A DNA stretch of 48,952 nt from an uncultured Schlesneria sp. (GTDB lineage Bacteria > Planctomycetota > Planctomycetia > Planctomycetales > Planctomycetaceae): positions 1 through 48,952 of the forward strand of contig CAIULL010000251.1 in NCBI GenBank assembly GCA_903899985.1, written 5' to 3'. The notes under the pieces are model-generated. The model searched no databases, was not told the DNA's origin, and saw nothing but the letters and a program-made list of their open reading frames with translations. Shown piece after piece: positions 19,097-26,085 of the stretch (the stretch's first letter is position 1; the number at the start of each line of letters is the position of its first letter). Position numbers and translations under genes: made by a program.

Positions 19097-19127
19097 AAAA
19101 GAAGCCTGACTTGAGTTTCGACCGATG

Positions 19128-19925
19128 TCAGGCCTTCGCGGCTTTGAATCGCCGACGAGCGTGTACCGCGCCGACCCAGATCATGCCGAGAGCTGTCAGG
19201 GCCACTGTGGAAGGTTCGGGAACGGGGTTCATCGTTACGCCATCCAGGTAGGCGATTGGCGGCTGAGCGTTCGGGTTGCCACTGGCCGCGACCGACAACC
19301 CGACTGCGTAAAAGCTTAACACTTCGCTTCCGGTTGTATCGGCCGTGAATTCCAGTTGTTGCTGCGTCCAGGGTGTCGAACCTGCGCTGGGGTTGTTCAT
19401 CAAAGACGAAGTCTGAAAATTGCTCTTGCTGAGGGCAAGGGTGTCGCCGAGACCAACCTGCCATACATCCGTCGTCGCACCGTGAGTGTTAATCTGCTGA
19501 CTGGAGGCTTGATAGAAGCTGATATTGTACGTTTGCCCCTTCACAAGGCCGTCGACAGTCTGGTAAAGCGTGGTACTGTACTTCGGTCCCGAGTCCACCA
19601 TGAAAAAGTTACTGCCATCAAAGTTGCCCCCTGGAGAGACGCCAACCTGAAGATAACCGGTGCTTTGACTGTCGTTGTTCCCCGTGACGAGGAACGCCTT
19701 GGCAGAGGAATTGATATCCAGGGTCCAGTTGGGAATGACCGCGCCGGGTGTTAAGACAGTGCCATTCGGATTGAAGGTTTCCAGTTCTGCCTTGCCATTC
19801 GCGGGAGCACTATTTTCGAAGCTGCCGTTAATCACGAGGTTTCCCGCGAACGCAGCGGATCCACCCACCAGCGCTACGAGAGCAGCAATCACAATCGCGA
19901 TTGAGGCAAATTTCACACGTCTCAT
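19128..19925 (-). CDS. PEP-CTERM sorting-domain protein (DUF642/choice-anchor-like), gene A
   Basis: 265 residues. Seen: signal peptide MRRVKFASIAIVIAALVALVGGSAAFA; a jelly-roll-like extracellular domain with NLVINGSFENS at the N-terminus, VIPNWTLD, FFMVDSGPKYSTTLYQTVDGL and LSFYAVGLS, the pattern of DUF642/choice-anchor domains; and a C-terminal sorting signal VPEPSTVALTALGMIWVGAVHARRRF (PEP motif, hydrophobic helix, Arg cluster). Such proteins are exported and processed by an exosortase (EpsH/XrtA type), usually alongside exopolysaccharide production. No exosortase is in this window. ATG 19925 follows a purine-rich site (GGCAGAAGAG). It carries the leader element at 20016-20227 upstream. 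Confidence 0.9.
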   Translation of the reverse strand: MRRVKFASIAIVIAALVALVGGSAAFAGNLVINGSFENSAPANGKAELETFNPNGTVLTPGAVIPNWTLDINSSAKAFLVTGNNDSQSTGYLQVGVSPGGNFDGSNFFMVDSGPKYSTTLYQTVDGLVKGQTYNISFYQASSQQINTHGATTDVWQVGLGDTLALSKSNFQTSSLMNNPSAGSTPWTQQQLEFTADTTGSEVLSFYAVGLSVAASGNPNAQPPIAYLDGVTMNPVPEPSTVALTALGMIWVGAVHARRRFKAAKA

Positions 19926-20015
19926 GACTCTTCTGCCTTCACAGAATCATTCAACTCACTCTGTTCGCGCGGGCGTCAGAATCAACATGATTCCAACTGA
20001 ACAACACGCGCGGAT

Positions 20016-20227
20016 TACTTCGCTTGATTTACGGGGGTCACCGCCAAGCCCGTCCAGCGACAGGAACTCGGTGCGGTTTCAACTTCAGACCCGCTTCAAG
20101 AAAGCGATCCAGAGCAATCCATGCCGAACAGATCGGTATGGCCTGAAGAGTGATGTTTCTCGGTGTCATTCGTGTGTCCGAGTTAACATAGTCATAGACA
20201 ACTGGTCACGTGCGGCAATGGCGAAAC
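20016..20227 (-). promoter_or_regulatory. PEP-CTERM promoter/leader element, copy A
   Basis: Read on the minus strand this ~212-nt stretch aligns with copies B and C. Shared landmarks in order: a TTTCGCCATTGCC block, TTGTCTA, a hairpin CTCGG...CCGAG, a hairpin CCATaCCG...CGGcATGG, a hairpin GATCGCTT...AAGCGGGTC, the box GAAACCGCACCGAGTTCCTGTC, and a last hairpin CTGTC...GGCGG followed by GTGACC. It ends about 90 nt before the ATG of gene A. Whether it is a structured 5' UTR, a promoter/operator array or both is not decided; see findings. Confidence 0.6.
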
Positions 20228-20374
20228 TCAAGCAAAAATGAAAAGCGTTCACCTTTTGGCCGACTGCAATAATGCCTGACGAGCTAACTGAGCCAGAAAT
20301 CAGCTCGCTTCATCATGCCTGGACTGGACTTACGTGACAGGCGAAGGCGATCTCTCTTTGGATGATGCGGAAAT

Positions 20375-20407
20375 GAAAGAAGCCGCCCAATCATGAGCGG
20401 CTTTTTT
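20375..20407. terminator. Bidirectional hairpin terminator after gene B
   Basis: AAGCCGC (20380-20386) pairs with GCGGCTT (20397-20403), with TTTTTT on the plus strand and TTCTTTC on the minus strand. On the minus strand it lies about 145 nt after gene B. The preceding sequence GGAAATGAAAGAA is shared with the terminator at 21845-21885. Confidence 0.6.
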
Positions 20408-20547
20408 GATTTCGAATTCTCATTCGCATTCGGCGGACAGACCGGTCCGCCATCGGTGAATACCGGCTGCGACATCGATTCTACTGAGACCCGAGAGGCC
20501 TGTGTTGTGGGAACCAGCTCCGAAGCCGCCAGCATTGCTCATCGCAA

Positions 20548-21267
20548 TTACGCAGCCTGTTTCCGGCCTCGGCGATAAGCCCCGATTGCCATGGCAAGTC
20601 CACCAATTCCAATCAGTGCGAGAGAGGAAGGCTCGGGAACTGAGGTCGGCTGTGAAGACGACGATTTTGAGAGAACAACGGTATCACTTCCACTTGTTGT
20701 CCCGAAATCCAAAACAACGTTGCTGAGCGTGCTTGAGGCGGTAATCCCGGTGATGTCGAACGTAAACGTTGCTGTATTCAAGACACTCGGACCATGTCCT
20801 GTGATGGATGAATTGGCGTTATTATAAATCCCATTTTTATCACCGGGGCCGATAATTAACTCATTCGGCTTGCCTCCGCTGAGCGTGGTAAGACTAATTG
20901 CCGTTCCTGTTTCTGACGCCGCCCAATGTGTGAGACTAATTGGACTACTAGAAACGTCTGTTGCCACAGACCCCTTAGTGATCGTCGCAGTTGTACCGAG
21001 GCTTGACTTTAGTGTCTCACCGGATGCTCCCGTGACGTTGAACGTAATTCCGTTGATCATCTGACTGTCTGCCGTCGGGTCAGCGGTGTAGTTCGTCAGC
21101 GTTAACGTCAAAGTGCCATTTCCGAGTGTGAAATCGGCTTCTCAGCTCACACTGCCACCACCGGTTGTCGAACCGGTTGGCGTGACGTACTGAATCATTC
21201 CAGCCCCAGCCATCTGGCCAAAGCTGCAAACAAACGCCAATCCCAACAACCACATATTCATTTTCAT
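20548..21267 (-). pseudogene. PEP-CTERM protein gene B, interrupted by an in-frame TGA
   Basis: Reading from ATG 21267 (AGGAAG upstream) gives a signal peptide MKMNMWLLGLAFVCSFGQMAGA, MIQYVTPTGS and then TGA as codon 42 (21144-21142). Without changing frame the sequence continues sensibly: EADFTLGNGTLTLTLTNYTADP, then a beta-rich domain (ISLTHWAASETGTAISLT, TATFTFDITGI) and a sorting signal VPEPSSLALIGIGGLAMAIGAYRRGRK. The undivided length would be 239 codons. The stretch around the stop resembles the beginning of other planctomycete PEP-CTERM domains where a sense codon such as GGA or CGA would be expected, so a single nonsense change is likely. Sequencing error or genuine loss cannot be told apart here; reinitiation at 21111 would produce a protein lacking a signal peptide. 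Leader copy B lies about 40 nt upstream. Confidence 0.75.
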
Positions 21268-21307
21268 TATCAGCCGACTTCCTGCATTTCCAAGTGATGT
21301 TTGACGT

Positions 21308-21525
21308 TCACTTAACTTGAAGCACCGAGAAGGTCTCCTGCCGATCACTTTGATCGACAGAAACTCCGTGCTGTTTCGACATCAGAACCGCATGAAGTTA
21401 TGCGATTCCGGTCACGCCACGCCCTACGTACCGGCATGGCTTAAAGATTTTTGTTCTCGGACGAATTAACATGCCCGAGCTAGATAGGTTCTAGACAGAC
21501 ATTCTCAGCGAGCAATGAAGAAAAT
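21308..21525 (-). promoter_or_regulatory. PEP-CTERM promoter/leader element, copy B
   Basis: Second copy of the ~215-nt element, ending about 40 nt before the ATG of gene B. Minus-strand landmarks: TTTTCTTCATTGC, TGTCTAGAACCT, CTCGG...CCGAG, GCCATGCC...GGGCGTGGC, CGCAT...ATGCG, GAAACAGCACGGAGTTTCTGTC, then a very good hairpin CGATC-AAAGT-GATCG inside CTGTC...GGCAG, and GGAGACCTTCTCGGTG. It has the clearest hairpins of the family. Confidence 0.6.
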
Positions 21526-21844
21526 CGAGAAAATAAAAAATAAATCGCGTATCTGGAAAACCATCTGGCCGCGATTGAAGTAAGCAGGCTTTCCGAAGGG
21601 AGAAGCCAGTCGCTCTCGATGCGCTCGACATCAAAGTAAAAAGCTTTATTCGTAGTCCAAGAAACCAGGATGTCCCCTGCGTCTACAAACAGCCGACAGC
21701 GTGGAGAGACGAGAATCACAAGGATTTCAATCCGTTTGTGGCCTTTAGATAGCGAAGCACACTTGATTATTTCTGCCGAAGTTGCCCCCGGCCCTCTTGC
21801 AGATGTGACTGAATCAGTACCAGGGAGCAGGCGCATGGAGTGGA
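21526..21844. other. Intergenic region between leader B and the gene C terminator
   Basis: About 320 bp with no credible gene. A minus-strand open frame runs through it but also covers the terminator and part of leader B and has no ribosome-binding site, so it was not accepted. Confidence 0.35.
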
Positions 21845-21885
21845 AATGAAAGAAACCGCCCATCCGTGGGCGGTTTCTTCCATTT
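21845..21885 (-). terminator. Intrinsic terminator of PEP-CTERM gene C
   Basis: GAAACCGCCCA (21852-21862) pairs exactly over 11 bp with TGGGCGGTTTC (21867-21877) around a TCCG loop; the minus strand then reads TTTCTTTCATTTCC. It is about 150 nt after the stop of gene C. Confidence 0.75.
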
Positions 21886-22035
21886 CAAATTGTCAAATGC
21901 AGATTGAAGGGGGCATTCATTGGCCGCCGGTTGACACCAGCAACACATTTCAGAGCAATCTTCAGCGCGTCGTTCGGACGCCACTTAAAAAAAAGTTTAC
22001 GCGGATTTCGAATGACGTTCCCGACAGCAAATTTA

Positions 22036-22845
22036 TCAGACACTCTTTGTCGCGCGTCGTCGAGCACGAACCGCGATAAGACCAAGAACACCCAACGCCG
22101 AGAGAGCCAATGTTCCGGGCTCGGGTACCGGGTGTAAATCCACCGACACCCCGTCAAGAAGGACGAAGGGGGGAACACCGTCCGGCGAACCGATCGCCAG
22201 AAAATTCAAGACGTCGCTCGTCGAATCGGCCGTAAAGGAGAATCTCTCCTCCATCCATCCTGTGAAACCATGGGATTCATTATTCACAACTTGCGTACTT
22301 TTCACCTGGCTCCCAAAGCTCACCTGAACCTGCTCCGTAGTGGCGCCGGTAAAACCCTTTTGTTGAGCACCTGCCCAATAGAATGTGACATCGTAACTCG
22401 TACCAGATGTCAAGCCATTGATCGTCTGCGAAATCCCGCCACCCCGATAACTCTGCCCAGCGTCGAGTGCCAGATAATTCCCACCATCAGGACTCGATGC
22501 TGTGAGGCCGTTATTAACGCTTCCACCGCCAGTTCCCGGCCCCCAAAGGTAGAACGTGTTACCGTATTGTGGGCTGTGTGATCCTGTTGTGTCGGCTGTA
22601 CCTGACCCCATCAGGAAGCCGTAGGTCTTATCCGTGACAGTCCATCCGGTTAGTGTTGTATAACCAGCTCCGGAGTTCGAGGGATTGGCAAGCTGAGAGG
22701 GGTCACCATTATACCCGCCGGTGAAACTAGTAAAATTGCCGTTGGTGACCAGCAGATTACCCGCGTGGCTCAAATTGGCAGGACCGATTGTCAGAATGAT
22801 CGCTGCAATACCGACGACAACCTGTCTTCCGAACGATGCTCGCAT
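22036..22845 (-). CDS. PEP-CTERM sorting-domain protein, gene C
   Basis: About 269 residues. Seen: signal peptide MRASFGRQVVVGIAAIILTIGPANLSHA; an N-terminal NLLVTNGNFTSFTGGYNG; TLTGWTVTDKTYGFLMGSG; YLALDAGQSYRGGGISQTINGL; FVLLDGVSVD; and the sorting tail PVPEPGTLALSALGVLGLIAVRARRRA. The order NGNF...GW...Q.I.GL...D is that of DUF642/choice-anchor domains, as in gene A, so A and C are paralogues. ATG 22845 is chosen over 22863 because GGAAAGAG precedes it by about ten bases and a normal signal peptide follows. Export by Sec and exosortase processing are inferred from the tail. It has a partial leader (22884-22936) directly upstream and a full leader copy C further up. Confidence 0.9.
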   Translation of the reverse strand: MRASFGRQVVVGIAAIILTIGPANLSHAGNLLVTNGNFTSFTGGYNGDPSQLANPSNSGAGYTTLTGWTVTDKTYGFLMGSGTADTTGSHSPQYGNTFYLWGPGTGGGSVNNGLTASSPDGGNYLALDAGQSYRGGGISQTINGLTSGTSYDVTFYWAGAQQKGFTGATTEQVQVSFGSQVKSTQVVNNESHGFTGWMEERFSFTADSTSDVLNFLAIGSPDGVPPFVLLDGVSVDLHPVPEPGTLALSALGVLGLIAVRARRRATKSV

Positions 22846-22883
22846 CTTACAAGCTCTTTCCATCTTCTTTTTACTGACACATC

Positions 22884-22936
22884 TTTCACTGAGTCTTGTC
22901 TGTATGCCACGTTGACAAACAGATTCTCCGTGTTTT
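22884..22936 (-). promoter_or_regulatory. Partial fourth copy (3' part) of the leader element
   Basis: On the minus strand, CACGGAGAATCTGTTTGTC, then AACGTGG, CAGACAAGACTCAGTGAA resembles the last third of copies B and C (CACGGAG..TCTGTC, AAGTGG, GACTCTCAGTGAA). It ends about 40 nt before gene C, the same position copy B has relative to gene B. The 5' part of the element is missing. Assignment is by eye and tentative. Confidence 0.35.
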
Positions 22937-23238
22937 CTTTATTTAGGTGAGGCGTTCGACCAATTCGAATAGTCGTAACACGTCAGACTTACGGCTTCGG
23001 GATCCTGGGTTCCCTGGACCGTTCATGAGCATTTTCGTGAGAGTTACAATTCCGAGCGCAAGAACCGCTTCGGCACGCATACTCTCACAGAACGTTGTTG
23101 TGTATGCGGGAATGGAATGCTGAATCACAAGAATGTGAGTCAACTGGGTCGAGCAGGACACCTACGCTCAACTCCCACAATCACATCGTTTTTTTCATTT
23201 CAACCTGGTTACTTAGTTTATTAATCACATACGATATT
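22937..23238. other. Gap between partial and full leader copies, possible gene remnant
   Basis: About 300 bp. On the minus strand, AGG then ATG at 23198 begins MKKTM but meets TGA at codon 6; the following codons read LWELSVGVLLDPVDS, reminiscent of a broken signal peptide. No intact gene. It may be what is left of a fourth PEP-CTERM gene that leader C once served. Confidence 0.3.
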
Positions 23239-23455
23239 CACTTGCCTTGATTCACTGAGAGTCTCCTGCCAACCACTTTCGCAGACAGAGACTCGGTGCT
23301 GTTTCGAGGCGTGAAACGGTTCAAGCCAGCGACCGCGATGTCGCCGCTGCGCACAAATTCGAAATTGTTTTAAGAATTAAATTCTTGGTGATCTCGCTGT
23401 GTCGGATCACAAAAGGTTTTAGACAGCCGCTCTCATACGGCCACGAAGAAAACGA
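23239..23455 (-). promoter_or_regulatory. PEP-CTERM promoter/leader element, copy C (orphan)
   Basis: Third full copy (~217 nt): TTTTCTTCGTGGCC, TGTCTAAAACCT, GTGATC...GATCAC, CAGCG...CGCTG with inner GCGAC...GTCGC, CGAAACAGCACCGAGTCTCTGTC, CTGTC...GGCAG, GGAGACTCTCAGTGAATCAAGG. Its first hairpin has a different stem sequence from copies A and B but is still paired. It lies about 390 nt from gene C, with no intact gene in between. Confidence 0.55.
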
Positions 23456-23863
23456 CAGAAACACGAAATATTTTGCACTTTTAGGCAAACGCGATCATTG
23501 TCGGTAAAACGACCGTTGCTCAAGAAAAGGTAAGTCGTCGCATTTGTGTGTCGAACCGCAATGAGAAGGATAGAGGGCACTCGAAAACAGCACCGCGGCA
23601 ACGTGTGCGAACCATTTAAGGTAGCGAGTTTTATCAATAGACGACTAAAGTTACCGTGCGGAGAGTCGCGTCTACAATTTGAGGCAAAAATGTGATTTGC
23701 CTGCCCTGCGGTGCATTGATCAATGCCATCGATATCGGCCCGGCGAAGCGAGTTGAAAAATCGCACTCATTTCGACCTCAATGATATCGAAAAGCCGGTG
23801 CGGACGAGTCGACTCAACAGACGAAGTCGGTACGTTTTGCAAAGACGTCGTTCGGATCTTGAT
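23456..23863. other. Intergenic region
   Basis: About 400 bp of AT-richer sequence without a credible gene; reading frames here lack ribosome-binding sites and overlap leader C. Confidence 0.3.
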
Positions 23864-23903
23864 AAAAATCAAAAGCCTTCGTGCGGTACTCAAGCACGAA
23901 GGC
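23864..23903 (-). terminator. Intrinsic terminator for the small membrane protein gene
   Basis: GCCTTCGTGC (23875-23884) and GCACGAAGGC (23894-23903) form a perfect 10-bp stem; the minus strand continues TTTTGATTTTTATC. It is about 115 nt after the stop at 24020, which supports that minus-strand gene. Confidence 0.8.
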
Positions 23904-24019
23904 GTTACGACATCAACGATTGAATCACATTATCGGGGATAAACCCATGTGGCCTGGTCACGATCAGTCAAGGTGGCGATCGCGCAAAAAACCGGTTCAA
24001 CTGATAAATGGATAAATGA

Positions 24020-24376
24020 TCAGCAACTCTTCCGCTGGCTAACCCAGAAGCCGAGAAATGCGCCCGAGATCGCACCTACGCAAAGGCTCGCGGCAATCGC
24101 ACCCGGGATCCCCGAGGATGTGTATCCGACAGAAACCGAGATCAGCCAAAGTGCGAAAAGCACGATGATCAAAAGATGGTCGATATCCTTTTTCCGACTG
24201 CCGAAACCATTGCCGCAATTCACGAGATCATCATCAACGTGAAGAACAAGCCAAACTGGAAATAGTGCTGGAAGGAGAAAAGCACCAAAGGCCGAACCGA
24301 TCACCATTGAACGAGTCAGTCCCGAAACATCTTCCAACAACTTTTTGTTCAACGATTGAGAGACAGAAGAAATCAC
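24020..24376 (-). CDS. Small hypothetical membrane protein
   Basis: 118 residues, not recognised. Three hydrophobic segments: about 25-45 (MVIGSAFGAFLLPALFPVWLVL), 67-85 (LLIIVLFALWLISVSVGY) and 88-112 (GIPGAIAASLCVGAISGAFLGFWV), with Gly/Ala-rich helices that suggest tight packing; the loop between the first two is acidic then basic (HVDDDLVN, GSRKKD). Start is GTG at 24376 with CAGGG about nine bases upstream. A perfect minus-strand terminator follows at 23864-23903. It is a single-gene unit with no informative neighbours; no function assigned. Confidence 0.6.
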   Translation of the reverse strand: MISSVSQSLNKKLLEDVSGLTRSMVIGSAFGAFLLPALFPVWLVLHVDDDLVNCGNGFGSRKKDIDHLLIIVLFALWLISVSVGYTSSGIPGAIAASLCVGAISGAFLGFWVSQRKSC

Positions 24377-24842
24377 TGAAGTAAACCCTGTAATGAAACG
24401 CCCGCGATGAAAAACACTCGATGCCGAAACGCTGGAGGAACTTGACGCTGGACTTGTCTTCTAAGTTCCTCGTGTTCAGGGAGCGGAAACTCCTGGCAAA
24501 CCGCTTGCAGCGGCTCTTGTCGAAGCGTTCTAGGCACAGCCAGTTTGTGCGGCCAGCTCTTTTCTCAAGGAAATGGTTAGTTTTACCACTGGATTTGCGT
24601 TCACATCTTCAGCTGACTTTCATTATCGCTTGTACCCGACCGTCCTGTTTCGGAAATCGACCGTTCGCAAAATGTCGGCTTATTTCTTTCGAATCTGCAT
24701 CAGGCCAGACTGAGTGCCAACGTGCAATCGACGTTTTCGTCGGTCGGCAGCAAGAGACGATGTCACGCGCATGGCGAACATCCAAAATCAACATGTCTGA
24801 TCCGCGAAGAACTCTGGTCGGTTCGATCAGCGTCGGAATAAC
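24377..24842. other. Intergenic region
   Basis: About 465 bp. A plus-strand frame (24421-25005) spans it but runs antisense through the tRNA and its terminator and has no homology I recognise. I see no gene here. Confidence 0.35.
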
Positions 24843-24895
24843 CAAAAAAATTACGGCGAATTACTGGCAAAAACACTGCCAACAATTCGCCGTAA
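24843..24895 (-). terminator. Intrinsic terminator of tRNA-Gln
   Basis: TTACGGCGAATT (24851-24862) pairs exactly with AATTCGCCGTAA (24884-24895), enclosing a second hairpin (TTGGCAG...CTGCCAA-type pairing, TGGC/GCCA), followed on the minus strand by seven T. It starts about 7 nt after the tRNA 3' end. Confidence 0.9.
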
Positions 24896-24901
24896 GTCTA
24901 A

Positions 24902-24972
24902 TTACCCGACCAGGATTCGAACCTGGACAAACAGAACCAAAATCTGTTGTGCTACCGTTACACTATCGGGTA
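24902..24972 (-). tRNA. tRNA-Gln(TTG)
   Basis: 71-nt cloverleaf on the minus strand: acceptor TACCCGA/TCGGGTA, short D arm GTG...CAC, anticodon stem ACAGA/TCTGT with loop TTTTGGT giving anticodon TTG (reads CAA), variable loop of 4, T arm CCAGG-TTCGAAT-CCTGG, discriminator A. CCA is not encoded. The weak first pair and T at position 1 are usual for bacterial tRNA-Gln. It is monocistronic, with its own terminator. Confidence 0.95.
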
Positions 24973-25236
24973 AGCCGGTGGGTAATCTATCGAATGGACG
25001 CATAGAGTGGCAAGGGGAGGTCTGACGGCAAAACGTCTGATTTTTGGATTTGAGCCCATCGAAGACTGAGTTTCGTCAGATTGGACTGATCCCGGCTTGA
25101 ATATCAATTGTTATCCCACTACGATGTGTCCCCCCGTGAGGCGGCTCCCTGTGAGGTTTGAGCCGTCCGTTGGGGCGGACCGGTATTGTAGGCTCATGCT
25201 CAATTTAGATCGCCAGATAGGCGGGAGTGATTCGTT
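24973..25236. other. Divergent intergenic region between tRNA-Gln and the small basic protein
   Basis: About 265 bp that must hold the minus-strand tRNA promoter and the plus-strand promoter of the small basic protein. A small hairpin GTCCG...CGGAC occurs near 25,170. No gene seen. Confidence 0.3.
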
Positions 25237-25473
25237 GTGACCATCGATAAGAGTTTGAAGCGGAAGGGGCGTCTGGCTCGCCTTCGCAGTGTAATGACGC
25301 GGGATGAACGTATTACTCAGATGCAAACCGACGAGCGTTGGGCCGACGGCACCAGCCCGTTTGGTCTGCCAAAGCTGCGCGTTGTCCGTCTGGTTGTCGG
25401 CAAGAAGAAGAAAAAGAAAGCCGCCGGAGAGGACAAGAAAGACGACAAGAAGAAGGCCGCCAAGAAGAAGTAA
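25237..25473 (+). CDS. Small basic protein of the Planctomycetes/Verrucomicrobia/Chlamydiae type
   Basis: 78 residues. The core MTIDKSLKRKGRLARLRSVMTRDERITQM...WADGTSPFGLPKLRVV matches my memory of a short, highly basic protein family conserved in the PVC group, possibly ribosome-associated; the function is not established. The C-terminus (about 56-78) is a Lys/Asp/Ala tail (KKKKKK, KKDDKKKAAKKK), expected to bind nucleic acid or be disordered. Start is GTG 25237 with GGGAG nine bases upstream. A clear terminator follows at 25557-25601, so it is likely a short, well-expressed single-gene transcript. Confidence 0.8.
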   Translation: MTIDKSLKRKGRLARLRSVMTRDERITQMQTDERWADGTSPFGLPKLRVVRLVVGKKKKKKAAGEDKKDDKKKAAKKK

Positions 25474-25556
25474 ACCTTTGGTTTGCTTCGGATCTGGTTT
25501 GTCCAGACCGGCGTATTGCGAGGTTTTTCGCAGTCGCTCTCTGATCAGTCAAAAAG

Positions 25557-25601
25557 CAGACGGACGACTTGAAAAAGGTCGATCCGTCTGTTTTCGTTTT
25601 T
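25557..25601 (+). terminator. Intrinsic terminator of the small basic protein gene
   Basis: CAGACGGA (25557-25564) pairs with TCCGTCTG (25583-25590), with further CGAC/GTCG pairing inside, then TTTTCGTTTTT. Because it covers the upstream part of the next open frame, it argues that the DUF167 gene starts after it. Confidence 0.85.
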
Positions 25602-25619
25602 CGTCAGCGAGGAATTGCG

Positions 25620-25931
25620 GTGGTTTCCGTGGAACAAACCGTGAACGGACTTGTCCTTCCTGTGAAGGCTCAGCCGGGCGCCCGACGGAATGGTGTGACG
25701 GGAGTGCATGACGGTGCACTGAAAGTTGCCGTCAGTCAGGCTCCTGAAAAAGGAAAAGCGACCGCCGCAATCATCAATGTCCTGGCGGAATCTCTGGGGA
25801 TCAAGAAAAACCAGATCGAATTATTGAGCGGCCAGACTTCGACGCACAAAAAATTTCTGATTCGGGAAATCGATCTGGATGATCTGACGAAACGAATCTC
25901 AGAACTTCTTACCGAGTCGGATTCGGCTTAA
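25620..25931 (+). CDS. DUF167 (YggU/UPF0235) family protein
   Basis: About 103 residues, close to the usual family length. Seen: LVLPVKAQPGARRNGVTGVHDGALKVAVSQAPEKGKATAAIINVLAESLGI and IELLSGQTSTHKKFLI, the diagnostic DUF167 motifs (VxPxARxxxV, L.V.v.APp.GkAN-like with T in place of N, GxtsrxK). The family is a small alpha/beta protein of unknown function found in most bacteria and in eukaryotes. The frame is open from a TTG at 25569, but that lies inside the terminator hairpin; GTG 25620 has GAGGA six bases upstream and gives the family N-terminus. Confidence 0.85.
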   Translation: MVSVEQTVNGLVLPVKAQPGARRNGVTGVHDGALKVAVSQAPEKGKATAAIINVLAESLGIKKNQIELLSGQTSTHKKFLIREIDLDDLTKRISELLTESDSA

Positions 25932-26085
25932 TCGTGAAGCGGGAATATTTTTTTCGGTCGACTCAAAAGCCGCCGCAAGCAGTTCGCCAGGAGCTTCCGC
26001 TCCATGAACCTGAGAAACTTCAGCAAAGCTTCGAACGGCAAGTTACTCAAATACATTCCGGCCTGCTCGAGTACCATCGCATCCA

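Noticed and set aside
20016-20227. c-di-GMP (GEMM) riboswitch
   Set aside because: Considered because PEP-CTERM and exopolysaccharide genes can be c-di-GMP controlled, but the conserved GEMM core and tetraloop receptor pattern is not present in any of the copies.
21480-21863. Minus-strand 127-residue frame between leader B and the gene C terminator
   Set aside because: Starts inside the terminator hairpin and ends inside the leader element; no ribosome-binding site.
23419-23766. Minus-strand 115-residue frame
   Set aside because: Ends within leader copy C, has no ribosome-binding site, and its composition is not protein-like.
24421-25005. Plus-strand 194-residue frame
   Set aside because: It runs antisense through tRNA-Gln and its terminator and has no ribosome-binding site or protein-like pattern.
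25569-25619. Upstream TTG start for the DUF167 gene
   Set aside because: It lies in the stem-loop and T-run of the preceding gene's terminator; GTG 25620 has its own ribosome-binding site.
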